Assembly: GCF_039555535.1 (NCBI RefSeq)
Contig: NZ_CP154630.1
Coordinates: 1,315,001 to 1,379,000, forward strand
Origin: Stenotrophomonas maltophilia
GTDB lineage: Bacteria > Pseudomonadota > Gammaproteobacteria > Xanthomonadales > Xanthomonadaceae
Direction: 5' to 3'
DNA length: 64,000 bases
This document shows, piece after piece, positions 16,220 to 25,004 of this stretch. Under the pieces are notes generated by a model that did no database searches, was not told where the DNA came from, and saw nothing but the letters and a program-made list of their open reading frames with translations. Positions within the stretch are counted from its first letter, which is position 1. Every line of letters starts with the position of its first letter. Both the position numbers and the translations under genes were made by a program.

Positions 16220-16609
16220 TCAACGCCCGTTTGGCCGCGCCACGTGCTGGTCGATCAGGATCACATTGCCATCAGGATCGGTCAGCTGCAGATAGCCGGT
16301 GCCCTGCCCATCAGGGTCGGTGCGCACCGCCAGTTCGATGCCCTTCGCATCCAGCTCCGCCTGCAGCTCGCGCACGTCCTGGAAGTGGGGCAGTTCCTGC
16401 TTGTGCTGGTCCCAGCCCGGGTTGAAGGTGAGCAGGTTGCCTTCGAACATGCCCTGGAACAGGCCGATGACAATGCCGTTGTTGCGCATCACCAGCCAGT
16501 TCTGCGCCGGCTCGCCGCCGGTCACCGAGAAGCCCAGTGCTTCGTAGAAGGTGCGGGAGGCCGACAGGTCCCGGACCGAGAGGCTGACGGAGAAGGCGCC
16601 GAGCTGCAT
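16220..16609 (-). CDS. VOC superfamily (glyoxalase/bleomycin resistance-like) protein
   Basis: This 129-residue protein has the paired beta-alpha-beta-beta-beta modules of the vicinal oxygen chelate fold: [29 protein letters not shown] at the start and [20 protein letters not shown] at the end. VOC proteins bind a metal and act as glyoxalases, dioxygenases or antibiotic-binding proteins; the substrate is unknown. I start at MQLGAF (16609) because the domain begins there and the longer frame runs through the divergent gene's leader. Confidence 0.85.
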   Translation of the reverse strand: MQLGAFSVSLSVRDLSASRTFYEALGFSVTGGEPAQNWLVMRNNGIVIGLFQGMFEGNLLTFNPGWDQHKQELPHFQDVRELQAELDAKGIELAVRTDPDGQGTGYLQLTDPDGNVILIDQHVARPNGR

Positions 16610-16681
16610 GGGAGAGCTTCCGGCAAAGGGCAGCCGGCACTGCAGCATGACCCGGCGTGAAGACAATGTTAATCTGCGGAT

Positions 16682-16708
16682 GCGCCGCTTTATGCGGCGC
16701 TTTTTTTT
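16682..16708 (+). terminator. Terminator-shaped hairpin in the leader of the second DUF819 gene
   Basis: GCGCCGC (16682-16688) pairs with GCGGCGC (16694-16700), followed by eight T. By shape it is an excellent intrinsic terminator on the plus strand, yet it ends only 28 nt before the start codon at 16737 and no plus-strand gene precedes it closely. It may act as an attenuator. Confidence 0.75.
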
Positions 16709-16736
16709 CCCGCTCTTTCGATCGACAGAGGATCCC

Positions 16737-17987
16737 ATGCCGACCGAACCCGCTACTGCCCTGATCAGCAACGACATCGTTGGCCTGGGCCTGATTGCCG
16801 CCACCCTGGCCCTGATCTTCTGGGCTGCCAGTGGCCCGACCCCTCTGCTGAAGAAGATCTTCGCCTGGGTGCCGGCGCTGCTGCTGTGCTACTTCATCCC
16901 CGCCATCTACAACACCGCCGGTGTCATCGATGGCCACAACACCTCGCTGTACAACCCGGTTGCACGCGACGTGCTGCTGCCGGCCGCGCTGGTGCTGCTG
17001 ACCCTGTCGATCGACCTGAAAGGGGTCATCAAGCTCGGGCCGAAGCTGCTGCTCGTGTTCTGCGCCGGTACCGCCGGCATCATGCTCGGCGCCATCGTCT
17101 CGTTCCAGCTGATGAAGCTGATCCACCCGGAAACCGTGGCCGGTGATACCTGGGCCGGCATGGCCGCATTGGCAGGCAGCTGGATCGGTGGCGGCGCCAA
17201 CATGGTCGCCATGCGCGAGGTGTTCGGCACCGATGCCACCACCTTCGGCCAGTTCGCGGTGGTCGACGTGGCCTGCGCCAGCCTCTGGATGGCCATCCTG
17301 TTGTTCCTGGCCAACCGCGCACAGCAGATCGACACCCGCAACGGTGCCGATACCCGTGCCATCGACGAGATGAAGGCGCGCATCAGTGCCTACGAGGCGC
17401 AGAACGCACGCATTCCGAGCATGACCGACCTGATGGTGATCGTCGGCGTGGCACTGGGCGGTGTCGGCCTGGCCCACGCCATCGCTGCGCCGCTGTCCGG
17501 CTGGTTCAAGGCCAACGTCAGCTGGGCCAGTCAGTTCAGCCTGGACAGCCAGTTCGTGTGGGTGATCCTGCTGTCCACCGCGATGGGCCTGGGCCTGAGC
17601 TTCACCCGCGCGCGGCGGCTGGAAGCGGCCGGTGCGTCGCGGCTGGGCACAGTGTTCCTGTACTTCCTGATCGCCTGCATCGGCATGCAGATGAACCTGC
17701 TGTCGCTGCTGGATCGGCCGTGGCTGTTCCTGCTCGGCGCGATCTGGATGGCCACGCACGTGCTGGTGCTGTGGGTGGTGGCCAAGCTGCTGCGCGCGCC
17801 GTTGTTCTTCTTTGCCATCGGTTCGCAGGGCAACATCGGTGCGGCGGCGTCGGCACCGGTGGTGGCGGCGGCGTTCCACCCGACGCTGGCGCCGGTGGGC
17901 GTGCTGCTCGGCACGGTGGGCTATGCCACCGGCACCGGGCTGGCCTATGTCACTGGCTTGATCCTGAAGTGGATGGCCAACGGCTGA
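16737..17987 (+). CDS. DUF819 family integral membrane protein (copy 2)
   Basis: This 416-residue polytopic protein is a close paralogue of the one at 1058: same length, same order of about ten helices, and near-identical blocks such as [27 protein letters not shown], and [13 protein letters not shown] against [13 protein letters not shown]. The start [13 protein letters not shown] is preceded by AGAGGA at good spacing. DUF819 proteins are transporter-like without known substrate. Two copies within 16 kb that are not in tandem suggest an old duplication with possible specialisation. Confidence 0.9.
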   Translation: MPTEPATALISNDIVGLGLIAATLALIFWAASGPTPLLKKIFAWVPALLLCYFIPAIYNTAGVIDGHNTSLYNPVARDVLLPAALVLLTLSIDLKGVIKLGPKLLLVFCAGTAGIMLGAIVSFQLMKLIHPETVAGDTWAGMAALAGSWIGGGANMVAMREVFGTDATTFGQFAVVDVACASLWMAILLFLANRAQQIDTRNGADTRAIDEMKARISAYEAQNARIPSMTDLMVIVGVALGGVGLAHAIAAPLSGWFKANVSWASQFSLDSQFVWVILLSTAMGLGLSFTRARRLEAAGASRLGTVFLYFLIACIGMQMNLLSLLDRPWLFLLGAIWMATHVLVLWVVAKLLRAPLFFFAIGSQGNIGAAASAPVVAAAFHPTLAPVGVLLGTVGYATGTGLAYVTGLILKWMANG

Positions 17988-18020
17988 GTCCGGGCCTCCG
18001 TGGGATCGCATTCCCGTATG

Positions 18021-18049
18021 GAGCCGAGCCCATGCTCGGCTCTTTTTTT
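18021..18049 (+). terminator. SMAG-like palindrome forming an intrinsic terminator
   Basis: GAGCCGAGC (18021-18029) and GCTCGGCTC (18034-18042) form a 9-bp stem followed directly by seven T. The stem is the SMAG sequence, with GTATG in place of the GTAG head, so a repeat appears to serve as terminator of the DUF819 gene. Confidence 0.85.
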
Positions 18050-18156
18050 GCCGGCCGCAGGTGGAACTGTGCAGTACATACCGGCACGCATGGTGTCAGC
18101 GTCGTAGCGTAGGCAGCACCTGTCGCTCATCCGCAGCGACGTTGCCGGGGGCTGGA

Positions 18157-19302
18157 ATGACGCAACGACAGATGATTCGCGGGGTTGCAGTACTGGCGCT
18201 GCTGCTGGCCAGTGCGGGGGCAACTGCACAAGGTGCTGCAACTGCGCGTGGCGCCCAGGTTCAGGCCGTGACCGAGGCGAGCGCGCGCGAGGTGGCTTCG
18301 CTGATCACGCAACCGGGCTTTGCCGAGATCGTGCGCGGCACGCTGGTGGCATCGCCCGAGCAGGCCGTGGCCCTGGATGCGGTGATGGAGCGCTTTGACC
18401 CGGATGTTCGTACCCGGGCCAGTGCCGCCTTGGCCAGCAACGATCAACGGTTGCGCCAGGCCAAGGGATTGTCGGAGCAGGGTGAGGGCCTGCTGCAGCT
18501 GCGCGCCTATGTTCCTGAGGGCCAGTCGCTGGCGGACACCGCTCCGCAACAGCTGTGGGTGGCCAGCCTGCCGCGCGGCAATGACCGGGACTGGACCACC
18601 TTGACCGCCTACGACGCGCAGGGCCGCGCGCATGTGCTGGATGCGAAGCGTGCGCCGTCATTTCCGGTGCTGATCGTCGATATCGATACCCGCCGTTCGG
18701 TGCAGGAGGGCATGGCGCTGGTCAACGCCGGGTTGCGCGCACGGGGCCTGCAGTCACCCGAGCGCATCCAGCTGTCGGCCGATGGCGCGCGCGCGTCGCT
18801 GGATATCACCCGTCTCGACCGCATCCGCCTGGCCGATGACCAGGAGCCGTGGGCATTGGGCGCGGCCGAGGTGTTCGCAGTGGTGTCCGGGCTGCAGGTC
18901 GGCAAGGCCGAGCCGGAAATGGCTACGGTCGACATGCCCTACCTGGACTATGACAAGACCGACTACACCCCCCGGCAGGCGCTGATCCTGTGGGGCAACT
19001 ACCGCTTCAACGCGGCCAATGTCCAGCTGTTCGAGGATGACGGCGACACCAACTACCAGGACCTGTTGGTGGCGCTGAGCAACGGTGTGAAGGCGGCACT
19101 GGGCGTGTTTGCGCCGGAGTATTCGGTGATCGCCGATATCGCAGGTGCGATTCTGAAGGCGATGCCAACGTCGTGGTTCTCCAACGACATCGATTACGTG
19201 GACAGCTTCTACCTGGTACAGCGTGGCCAGGCGTACACCGATCGCATGGGCGCGGCGAACAACGCCAGGGTCACGCTGACGCCGATCACACTGGTGGAGT
19301 AG
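18157..19302 (+). CDS. Exported protein of unknown function
   Basis: The 381-residue protein starts MTQRQMIRGVAVLALLLASAGATAQ, a standard signal peptide with cleavage likely after ATAQ. The mature part has no further membrane segment and is acidic toward the C-terminus (LFEDDGDTNYQDLLVALSNG). Visible features are a VDIDTRR segment near residue 175 and a conserved-looking YLDYDKTDYTPRQALILWGNYRF. I do not recognise the family with confidence. The ATG at 18157 was preferred to 18061 because the signal peptide begins there. It stands alone, after a terminator and before a repeat cluster that starts 4 nt past its stop. Confidence 0.75.
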   Translation: MTQRQMIRGVAVLALLLASAGATAQGAATARGAQVQAVTEASAREVASLITQPGFAEIVRGTLVASPEQAVALDAVMERFDPDVRTRASAALASNDQRLRQAKGLSEQGEGLLQLRAYVPEGQSLADTAPQQLWVASLPRGNDRDWTTLTAYDAQGRAHVLDAKRAPSFPVLIVDIDTRRSVQEGMALVNAGLRARGLQSPERIQLSADGARASLDITRLDRIRLADDQEPWALGAAEVFAVVSGLQVGKAEPEMATVDMPYLDYDKTDYTPRQALILWGNYRFNAANVQLFEDDGDTNYQDLLVALSNGVKAALGVFAPEYSVIADIAGAILKAMPTSWFSNDIDYVDSFYLVQRGQAYTDRMGAANNARVTLTPITLVE

Positions 19303-19306
19303 GCCA

Positions 19307-19497
19307 GCAGGGCTTGCAGCCCTGCACCCGCTCAGTGCAACGGCAACAGCAACGGCTACAGCGGGCATTCCGTGGGATGGCGGGGTGGGTCCGGCTGCGG
19401 GGGACGCCGTAAATACGTCCATGTAGGCTCGGTCGCGCCATCCATGGCGCTCACGCCCCCGCAACCGGACCCACCCCGCCTTCGACAGGTTCACGCG
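19307..19497 (+). repeat. Composite long-hairpin element, copy E2
   Basis: The 19-nt hairpin GCAGGGCT-TGC-AGCCCTGC (19307-19325) starts 4 nt after a stop codon. A linker with GGCAACAGCAACGG follows, then TCCGTGGG and the long hairpin. Its 25-nt outer arms (19379-19403 and 19456-19480) match except for one position. The core holds TACGTCC, GGCTCG and an inner stem GCGCCA/TGGCGC around TCCA (19435-19450). The outer motif TTCGACAGGTTCACG follows. Confidence 0.85.
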
Positions 19498-19536
19498 GCT
19501 GTGGGTAACGGCGACTGCTGGCACGCGTGGCTTTGG

Positions 19537-19560
19537 ATAGGTGTCGACCTTGGTCGACAC
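19537..19560. repeat. SMAG-like palindrome (ATAG head)
   Basis: ATAG is followed by GTGTCGACC paired with GGTCGACAC. It is directly followed by a spacer containing TTTCTGTCAGATATCGA that recurs, inverted, near 37745-37770. Confidence 0.65.
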
Positions 19561-19591
19561 GATTTTTCTGTCAGATATCGATAAACAGAAT

Positions 19592-19632
19592 GGGGTCAGA
19601 TCCGTTTTCCTTCGGAAAATGGATCTGACCCC
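19592..19632. repeat. GGGGTCAGATCC palindrome (R1)
   Basis: GGGGTCAGATCC (19592-19603) and GGATCTGACCCC (19621-19632) pair perfectly, and the centre extends the stem with TTTTCC/GGAAAA. The same arm type recurs near 37.7, 41.5 and 63.3 kb. Confidence 0.85.
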
Positions 19633-19654
19633 GCATGTGTGTCGCCGTCACCGG

Positions 19655-20003
19655 CAATCTGTCGAAGGTGGGGCGGTGTGGGCTTGCAGGACCGTTGGCG
19701 CCATGGGCCCGAGGCATGCCTCGGGCGGGTTGGGCAGGATGCCCAACCCCGGTATTGCCGTGTGCGCAGGACAGCGCACACGAGCAAGGCGCCATCGAGC
19801 CCCCATGGGTGAGGGCGCTTTGCTTGCGAAGCACTGCTTCGCAAGCGCCCGAACGCACAGCCGCCAGTGGCTGGGCCGGCCTGGGGGTTTACGGCGTGTC
19901 CTGCAAGCCCACACCGCCCCGCCAAACCCACAGAAAGCCAGAGCAGACGCTCCCGCAGTTGCAGTTGCTCCGGCCTCTGCGGGCGCCGGGCTGCAAGCCC
20001 GGC
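19655..20003 (-). repeat. Composite long-hairpin element, copy E3 with expanded core
   Basis: The outer arms (19667-19691 and 19899-19923) pair with one mismatch, but they enclose 207 nt instead of about 54. The familiar core is split by two insertions made of further hairpins: GCCCGAGG/CCTCGGGC, GGGTTGGGCA/TGCCCAACCC, TGTGCGC/GCGCACA, and CTTGCGAAGCA/TGCTTCGCAAG. On the minus strand the 19-nt hairpin reads GCCGGGCT-TGC-AGCCCGGC (19985-20003). It lies 14 nt past the ybdD stop. Confidence 0.8.
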
Positions 20004-20017
20004 ACCCACCCAGAACC

Positions 20018-20242
20018 TCAACAGCAGCGACCGCCGTTGCGTCCGCCGTAGCGCGCTTCCTGGCGCTCGCGGAAGAACGTCTTGTAGTCCATCGGCTCCT
20101 GGTCCGGATGCTTCTCCAGCATGTGCCGGACGTAGTTGTCGTAATCAGGAATGCCACAGCACAGCCGTGCGGTCTGCACCAGGCGCCGCCAGATGCGGCG
20201 GTGCGCCTGGTACTGGCCGGCGGGAACCAGTTGCGTGCTCAT
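20018..20242 (-). CDS. ybdD: YbdD/YjiX family protein
   Basis: This small 74-residue protein has the family pattern [32 protein letters not shown] (residues 30-61) and a Cys pair at its C-terminus. YbdD-type proteins are encoded with CstA-family peptide/pyruvate transporters and appear to be needed for their activity. The ATG at 20242 overlaps the cstA stop (ATGA), indicating translational coupling; a GTG one codon upstream is unlikely to be used. Confidence 0.9.
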   Translation of the reverse strand: MSTQLVPAGQYQAHRRIWRRLVQTARLCCGIPDYDNYVRHMLEKHPDQEPMDYKTFFRERQEARYGGRNGGRCC

Positions 20243-22323
20243 CACAGGTCCACCATTTCATGCGGCTTCAGCGCCACGTACGGGGTCTCGCGGTCGCTGC
20301 GCTGCGGGTTGCGGCGTGCCGCCAGGATGGTCTTGATTGAATACACCAGCACTGCGCCCACCACCAGCAGGAACAGCGCGGTCAGGCCGGTGTTGACGTA
20401 AGCGTTGACCACGATCTGCTTCATCTGCGCCACCGACTTGGCCGGTGCGGTGATGGTGTCGCTGGCGAGGGCGGCCTGGAACTTGTGTGCCTGCGCCAGG
20501 AAGCCCTGTGCCGGGTTGCTGTCGAAGATCTTGATGAAGCCGGCGTAGGTGGTGCAGATCAGCAGCCAGATCGCTGGCACCGCCGTCACCCACGCATAGC
20601 GGTCACGCTTCATCTTGAACAGCACCACCGTGCCCAGCATCAGCGCGATACCGGCCAGCATCTGGTTGGAGATGCCGAACAGCGGCCACAGCGTCTGGAT
20701 GCCACCGAACGGATCGACCACGCCGGTGTAGAGCAGGTAGCCCCACAGCGCCACGCAGCCGGCGGTACCGATGATGTTGGCGGTCCACGACTCGGTCTTC
20801 TTCAGCGCCGGCACGAAGTTGCCCAGCAGGTCCTGCAGCATGAAGCGACCGGCACGGGTGCCAGCGTCGACTGCAGTGAGGATGAACAACGCTTCGAACA
20901 GGATCGCGAAGTGGTACCAGAACGCCATCATCGCGTCGCTGCCACTGGGAATCGCTTCGTGCAGGATCTGCGCGATGCCCACCGCCAGTGTCGGTGCGCC
21001 CCCTGCGCGATGCAGGATGGTCGGTTCACCAATCGCCGCCGCAGTCGCGGTCAGCTGTTCGGGGGTGATGGTGAAGCCCCAGGTGTTGGTGATGTAGTGC
21101 GCCGCCGATGCAGCATCGGCACCGATCACTGCCGCCGGGCTGTTCATCGCGAAGTAGATGCCCGGATCGATGATCGAGGCCGCGACCAGTGCCATCACCG
21201 CCACGAACGATTCCATCAGCATGCCGCCGTAGCCGATGTAGCGCATGTGTGCTTCATTGGCCAGCAGCTTCGGCGTGGTGCCCGAGGAGATCAGCGCGTG
21301 GAAGCCGGACACCGCACCGCAGGCAATGGTGATGAACAGGAACGGGAACATGCCGCCCTTCCACACCGGGCCATCACCGCTGGCGGCGAACTGGGTCAGC
21401 GCCGGCATCTTCAGTTCCGGCATCACCACCAGGATGCCGATGGCCAGCGCGATGATGGTGCCGATCTTGAGGAAGGTCGACAGGTAGTCGCGCGGTGCCA
21501 GCAGCAGCCACACCGGCAGCACCGAGGCGACGAAGCCGTAGCCGATCAGCATCCAGGTGATCTGGGTGCCGGTGAAGGTGAACGCAGGGCCCCACACCGG
21601 ATCGGCGGCGACCTTGCCGCCGTACCAGATCGCGGCCAGCAGCAGGATCAGGCCGACCACGGAGATCTCGCCGATCTTGCCGGGGCGGATGTAGCGCATG
21701 TACACGCCCATCAGGATCGCGATGGGCATCGTCGCGATCACCGTGAACATGCCCCACGGGCTTTCGGCCAATGCCTTGACCACCACCATCGCCAGCACTG
21801 CCAGGATGATGATCATGATCAGGAACGCGCCGAACAACGCGATCGTTCCAGGCACCTGGCCCATTTCCTCGCGCACCAGATCACCCAGCGAACGACCGTT
21901 GCGGCGGCTGGACAGGAACAGGACCATGAAGTCCTGCACCGCGCCGGCCAGCACCACGCCCACCACCAGCCACAGCAGGCCGGGCAGGTAGCCCATCTGC
22001 GCGGCCAGCACCGGGCCGACCAGCGGGCCGGCACCGGCAATGGCGGCGAAATGGTGGCCGAACAGCACGTGCTTGTTGGTCGGCACGTAGTCCAGGCCAT
22101 CGTTGTTGATCACCGCCGGGGTGGCCCGGGTCGGGTCCAGCTGCATCACCTTGTTGGCGATGAACAGGCTGTAGAAGCGGTAGGCCACCAGGTACAGCGA
22201 AACCGCGGCGACGACGATCCACAACGCATTGATGTGTTCGCCGCGGCGCAGGGCCACGGTGCCCAGACAGAAGGCGCCGAGCAGGGCGAGGGCCGCCCAG
22301 CCTATTTTGGAAAACCCTTTCAT
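20242..22323 (-). CDS. cstA: Carbon starvation protein CstA (peptide/pyruvate transporter)
   Basis: The 693-residue protein has about 16 to 18 membrane helices. Family hallmarks include [59 protein letters not shown], a conserved N-terminal block, and [15 protein letters not shown]. CstA proteins import pyruvate or peptides when preferred carbon is exhausted. Translation starts at MKGFSKIGW, with GGAGAGAG upstream. The 215-nt region shared with the divergent pirin gene contains a paired GTAC motif, a candidate activator site. It is coupled to ybdD. Confidence 0.95.
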   Translation of the reverse strand: MKGFSKIGWAALALLGAFCLGTVALRRGEHINALWIVVAAVSLYLVAYRFYSLFIANKVMQLDPTRATPAVINNDGLDYVPTNKHVLFGHHFAAIAGAGPLVGPVLAAQMGYLPGLLWLVVGVVLAGAVQDFMVLFLSSRRNGRSLGDLVREEMGQVPGTIALFGAFLIMIIILAVLAMVVVKALAESPWGMFTVIATMPIAILMGVYMRYIRPGKIGEISVVGLILLLAAIWYGGKVAADPVWGPAFTFTGTQITWMLIGYGFVASVLPVWLLLAPRDYLSTFLKIGTIIALAIGILVVMPELKMPALTQFAASGDGPVWKGGMFPFLFITIACGAVSGFHALISSGTTPKLLANEAHMRYIGYGGMLMESFVAVMALVAASIIDPGIYFAMNSPAAVIGADAASAAHYITNTWGFTITPEQLTATAAAIGEPTILHRAGGAPTLAVGIAQILHEAIPSGSDAMMAFWYHFAILFEALFILTAVDAGTRAGRFMLQDLLGNFVPALKKTESWTANIIGTAGCVALWGYLLYTGVVDPFGGIQTLWPLFGISNQMLAGIALMLGTVVLFKMKRDRYAWVTAVPAIWLLICTTYAGFIKIFDSNPAQGFLAQAHKFQAALASDTITAPAKSVAQMKQIVVNAYVNTGLTALFLLVVGAVLVYSIKTILAARRNPQRSDRETPYVALKPHEMVDL

Positions 22324-22401
22324 GAGGTGCTCTCTCCCGGAAAGACAGTCAAAGAGTCCCGCGTGCCCTCGGCAGGGTCAATTGGCACAGGACGAATCGG
22401 C

Positions 22402-22422
22402 GGTAGTACTTTGGTCGTACGC
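22402..22422. promoter_or_regulatory. Candidate activator site upstream of cstA
   Basis: GGTAGTACTTTGGTCGTACGC contains two GTAC boxes (22406-22409 and 22417-22420) spaced one helical turn apart, 83-97 nt upstream of the cstA start. I recall similar ACCAAAGTAC-type motifs for CrbR/ErdR, the regulator of acetate and pyruvate utilisation genes, but could not compare directly. Confidence 0.4.
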
Positions 22423-22538
22423 TTGTTGTGCTGACGTGCAGCGAACATCAGGGATGGAACAATCGGTTGCGGCGCCGTCCATTGGCACGCAGCCGTGTGG
22501 CGTCCATCTTCAGTGGCATCCATCCAACAGGAGTCGCC

Positions 22539-23390
22539 ATGAGCTTTCCCGAACCGGCCCGCGTGCTGCGGACCATCCGTGGCATGCCCACCTCCGACGG
22601 TGCCGGCGTGCGCCTGACCCGCGTCATCGGCGGCCCCACGCTGCCGGACCTGGATCCGTTCCTGCTGCTCGACGAATTCGGCACGGACCGTGCCGAGGAC
22701 TACATCGCCGGCTTCCCGGAGCATCCGCATCGTGGTTTCGAGACCGTCACCTACATGCTCGACGGGCGCATGCGGCATCGCGACAACCACGGCAACGAGG
22801 GCCTGCTGACCCCGGGCAGCGTGCAATGGATGACCGCAGGCCGCGGCCTGGTGCATTCGGAAATGCCCGAGCAGGAAAGCGGGCAGATGCGCGGCTTCCA
22901 GCTGTGGGTGAACCTGCCGGCGAAGGAGAAGATGACGGATCCGAAGTACCAGGAATTCGCCCCTGAGCGGATTCCGGTGGTGCATCCGGAAGCGGGCGTG
23001 GACGTAAAGGTCATTGCCGGCACCGTGGATGGCACGCAGGGCCCGATCGTGCAGCCGGCCACCGATCCGCTGTACCTGGACATCACGCTGGCGCCGGATC
23101 GCGCCTGGACCTATGCCTTGCCGGAAGGGCACAACGCGTTTGCGTATGTGTTCGAAGGTGCGGTGACGGTGGGTGAGCAGGATGCGGCGCGCGACGTCGC
23201 CCGACAGGAACTGGCGGTGCTGGGCGGTGGCGAGCAGCTGCATCTGTCGGCAGGCAGCGAGGGTGCGCGGCTGATCCTCGTGGCCGGTCGTCCGCTGCGC
23301 GAACCGGTGATGCGCCATGGCCCGTTCGTGATGAACACGCGGCAGGAACTGATGCAGGCCTTCGTCGATTTCCAGGAAGGCAAGTTCTGA
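22539..23390 (+). CDS. Pirin family protein (copy 1)
   Basis: The 283-residue bicupin has the pirin metal site: FPEHPHRGFETVTYML, with two His about 55-60 residues in, DGRMRHRDNHGNEGLL, and AGRGLVHSEMPE. The C-terminal pirin_C domain begins around residue 180. Bacterial pirins can act as quercetin 2,3-dioxygenases or bind regulators. Translation starts at MSFPEPARV, with CAGGAG at good spacing. It is divergent from cstA. A second pirin lies at 25005 on the opposite strand, with low identity. Confidence 0.9.
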   Translation: MSFPEPARVLRTIRGMPTSDGAGVRLTRVIGGPTLPDLDPFLLLDEFGTDRAEDYIAGFPEHPHRGFETVTYMLDGRMRHRDNHGNEGLLTPGSVQWMTAGRGLVHSEMPEQESGQMRGFQLWVNLPAKEKMTDPKYQEFAPERIPVVHPEAGVDVKVIAGTVDGTQGPIVQPATDPLYLDITLAPDRAWTYALPEGHNAFAYVFEGAVTVGEQDAARDVARQELAVLGGGEQLHLSAGSEGARLILVAGRPLREPVMRHGPFVMNTRQELMQAFVDFQEGKF

Positions 23391-23397
23391 GGGATTG

Positions 23398-23452
23398 CGC
23401 CGGGCATGGCCCGGCGAAAGAAGCCGGTAACGCCGCCGGGCCATGCCCGGCG
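23398..23452. repeat. Two GC palindromes after the pirin gene
   Basis: CGCCGGGC/GCCCGGCG occurs twice (23398-23416 and 23434-23452), with loops ATG and CAT, so the two are inverted relative to each other. They look like SMAG relatives without the GTAG head and may end the pirin transcript. Confidence 0.6.
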
Positions 23453-23509
23453 GACGTCCCGCGCGTCGGATCCTGCGGGGATGCTGCCAGGCAGTCATCC
23501 CCGCCATCG

Positions 23510-23968
23510 TCAGTTCCCGGTAGCCACGGCCGACGGGGTCAGGCTCATGCCCTGCGCCAGCTGCTGCAGCGAGCCCAGTTCCTGCGCGCTGTCCGGATAC
23601 AGCGAAATCTGCGCGTAACGTCCTTTGTCGAGCTTGACCACGCTGATGCGGCGCTCGGCATAGCCGGGCGGCTGCTGGCCTCCCAGGTCGGGCTGGTACC
23701 AGTACAGCGATTCACCGCCGAAACTGCCCTTTTCCTGGCGCAGCGAGCGGTTCAATGGAAGGTTGGGATCGCGCGTACTGAGCATCAGGCTCAATACCTC
23801 GCGGCCATCGCCGGTGCTGGCGCGGCAGACCAGGAAATCGGCCTGTGCCTGCTGTTGCCACTGCAGGCCGCTGCTGGCCGGCAATGAAGGACATTCGGTA
23901 GGAGCCTGCGCGGCGGCCTGGGCCGCAGCGAACAGCAGGCTCGACAACACTACAGGCGCGAACTTCAT
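23510..23968 (-). CDS. Small secreted protein of unknown function
   Basis: The 152-residue protein has the signal peptide MKFAPVVLSSLLFAAAQAAAQA with cleavage likely after AAA-Q-A. The mature part has two Cys (ECPSL and LVCRAS) that could form a disulfide, and a central REVLSLMLSTRDPNLPL. I do not recognise the family. The longer frame to 24061 was rejected because the signal peptide begins at MKFAPVV. Confidence 0.75.
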   Translation of the reverse strand: MKFAPVVLSSLLFAAAQAAAQAPTECPSLPASSGLQWQQQAQADFLVCRASTGDGREVLSLMLSTRDPNLPLNRSLRQEKGSFGGESLYWYQPDLGGQQPPGYAERRISVVKLDKGRYAQISLYPDSAQELGSLQQLAQGMSLTPSAVATGN

Positions 23969-24125
23969 GCATCCCCCAAGGTGGTGTGTCGTTGGCTCCG
24001 CCGGATGGACCGGCAGCCTTGGCATCCCATCCCCGGATGCCACCCCGGCCGGCATGTGCACGGACGGTCAACTCAACCTTAACGGAACGTGAGCGATCGC
24101 ACAAATTGCGGTTACAAGCGTAACC

Positions 24126-24150
24126 ATTGCGGCCGAAGATCGGCCGCAAT
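24126..24150 (-). terminator. 11-bp hairpin after aqpZ
   Basis: ATTGCGGCCGA (24126-24136) pairs perfectly with TCGGCCGCAAT (24140-24150), 15 nt past the aqpZ stop. It lacks a T run, but its position suits a transcript end. Confidence 0.5.
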
Positions 24151-24164
24151 GGTCCGCACAGGCC

Positions 24165-24884
24165 TCAGCGGTCGTTGCCGATCCACTTGTAGATGATGCC
24201 GCCGATCGCGCCGCCCAGCAGCGGAGCGACCCAGAACAGCCACAGCTGGCTGACCGCACCGCTGCCGGCGAAGAAGGCCACGGCGGTGGAGCGGGCCGGG
24301 TTCACCGAGGTATTGGTGACCGGGATGCTGATCAGGTGGATCAGGGTCAGCGACAGGCCGATCGCCAGCGGCGCGAAGCCAGCCGGTGCCTTGCCATGGG
24401 TGGAGCCCATGATCACGATCAGGAACACGGCGGTCAGCACCACTTCGCACAGGAAGGCCGCGGCCACGCTGTAACCGCCGGGCGACAGCGCGCCATAACC
24501 ATTGCTGGCGAACGCACCGGCCTGGCTGCCATCGATGGCGAAGCCGCTGGCCCCGGAGGCGATCTGCAGCAGGATGAAGCCGGCCAGCAGGCCGCCAGCC
24601 ACCTGGGCGATGATGTACGGCACGAGGTCCTTGGTCGGGAAGCGGCCGCCGGCCCACAGGCCGACGCTGACCGCCGGATTGAAGTGCGCGCCGGAGATAT
24701 GGCCGAACGCATAGGCGCCGGTCACCACGGTCAGGCCGAAGGCCAGGGCGACGCCGAGGAACCCGATACCCAGCGGATTGCCATCACCGCCGAACTTGGC
24801 GGCCAGCACCGCACTGCCGCAGCCACCCAGAACCAGCCAGAACGTGCCGAGGAATTCGGCGGACAAGCGTTTACCCATGCTCAT
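24165..24884 (-). CDS. aqpZ: Aquaporin Z
   Basis: The 239-residue channel has six helices and two half-helix NPA motifs: HFNPAVS at about 69-71 and VNPARS at about 195-197. The Arg after the second NPA is the selectivity filter residue, which supports water specificity rather than glycerol. I start at ATG 24884 (MSMGKRL), which has AGGAG 8 nt upstream; the GTG three codons earlier is less likely. A perfect CRP-type palindrome lies 27-42 nt upstream of the start. Confidence 0.95.
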   Translation of the reverse strand: MSMGKRLSAEFLGTFWLVLGGCGSAVLAAKFGGDGNPLGIGFLGVALAFGLTVVTGAYAFGHISGAHFNPAVSVGLWAGGRFPTKDLVPYIIAQVAGGLLAGFILLQIASGASGFAIDGSQAGAFASNGYGALSPGGYSVAAAFLCEVVLTAVFLIVIMGSTHGKAPAGFAPLAIGLSLTLIHLISIPVTNTSVNPARSTAVAFFAGSGAVSQLWLFWVAPLLGGAIGGIIYKWIGNDR

Positions 24885-24910
24885 GTGTTGCACTCCTTTG
24901 ACGGTGAAAG

Positions 24911-24926
24911 TGTGATTTATGTCACA
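24911..24926. promoter_or_regulatory. CRP/Clp-type operator upstream of aqpZ
   Basis: TGTGATTTATGTCACA is a perfect match to the CRP consensus TGTGA-N6-TCACA. Xanthomonadaceae use the CRP homologue Clp, which recognises the same site. The site ends 27 nt before the aqpZ ATG and overlaps a possible -10, so repression is at least as likely as activation. Confidence 0.75.
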
Positions 24927-25004
24927 TTTCAGTGATCAGCGGGTGACTGTAGCGTCAACGCCGGGTGCAGGGATACACCCTCGGATGTGTGCAACACGCG
25001 ATGT

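Larger units (their letters stand above)
19303..20017. other. Gene-free repeat cluster (715 nt)
   Basis: There is no credible gene. The order is: composite hairpin element E2 (plus), an ATAG-headed SMAG-like palindrome, an AGATATCGAT-containing spacer, a GGGGTCAGATCC palindrome, and the expanded element E3 (minus). The two elements face each other as an inverted pair. The cluster separates the unknown exported protein from ybdD. Confidence 0.8.

Noticed and set aside
19303..20017. Search for a tRNA, small RNA gene or transposase in the repeat clusters
   Set aside because: No cloverleaf, transposase frame or target duplication was visible by eye; the content is palindromic repeats.
20485..22434. 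649-residue plus-strand frame opposite cstA
   Set aside because: Antisense shadow rich in His, Gln and Arg with no domain-like pattern.
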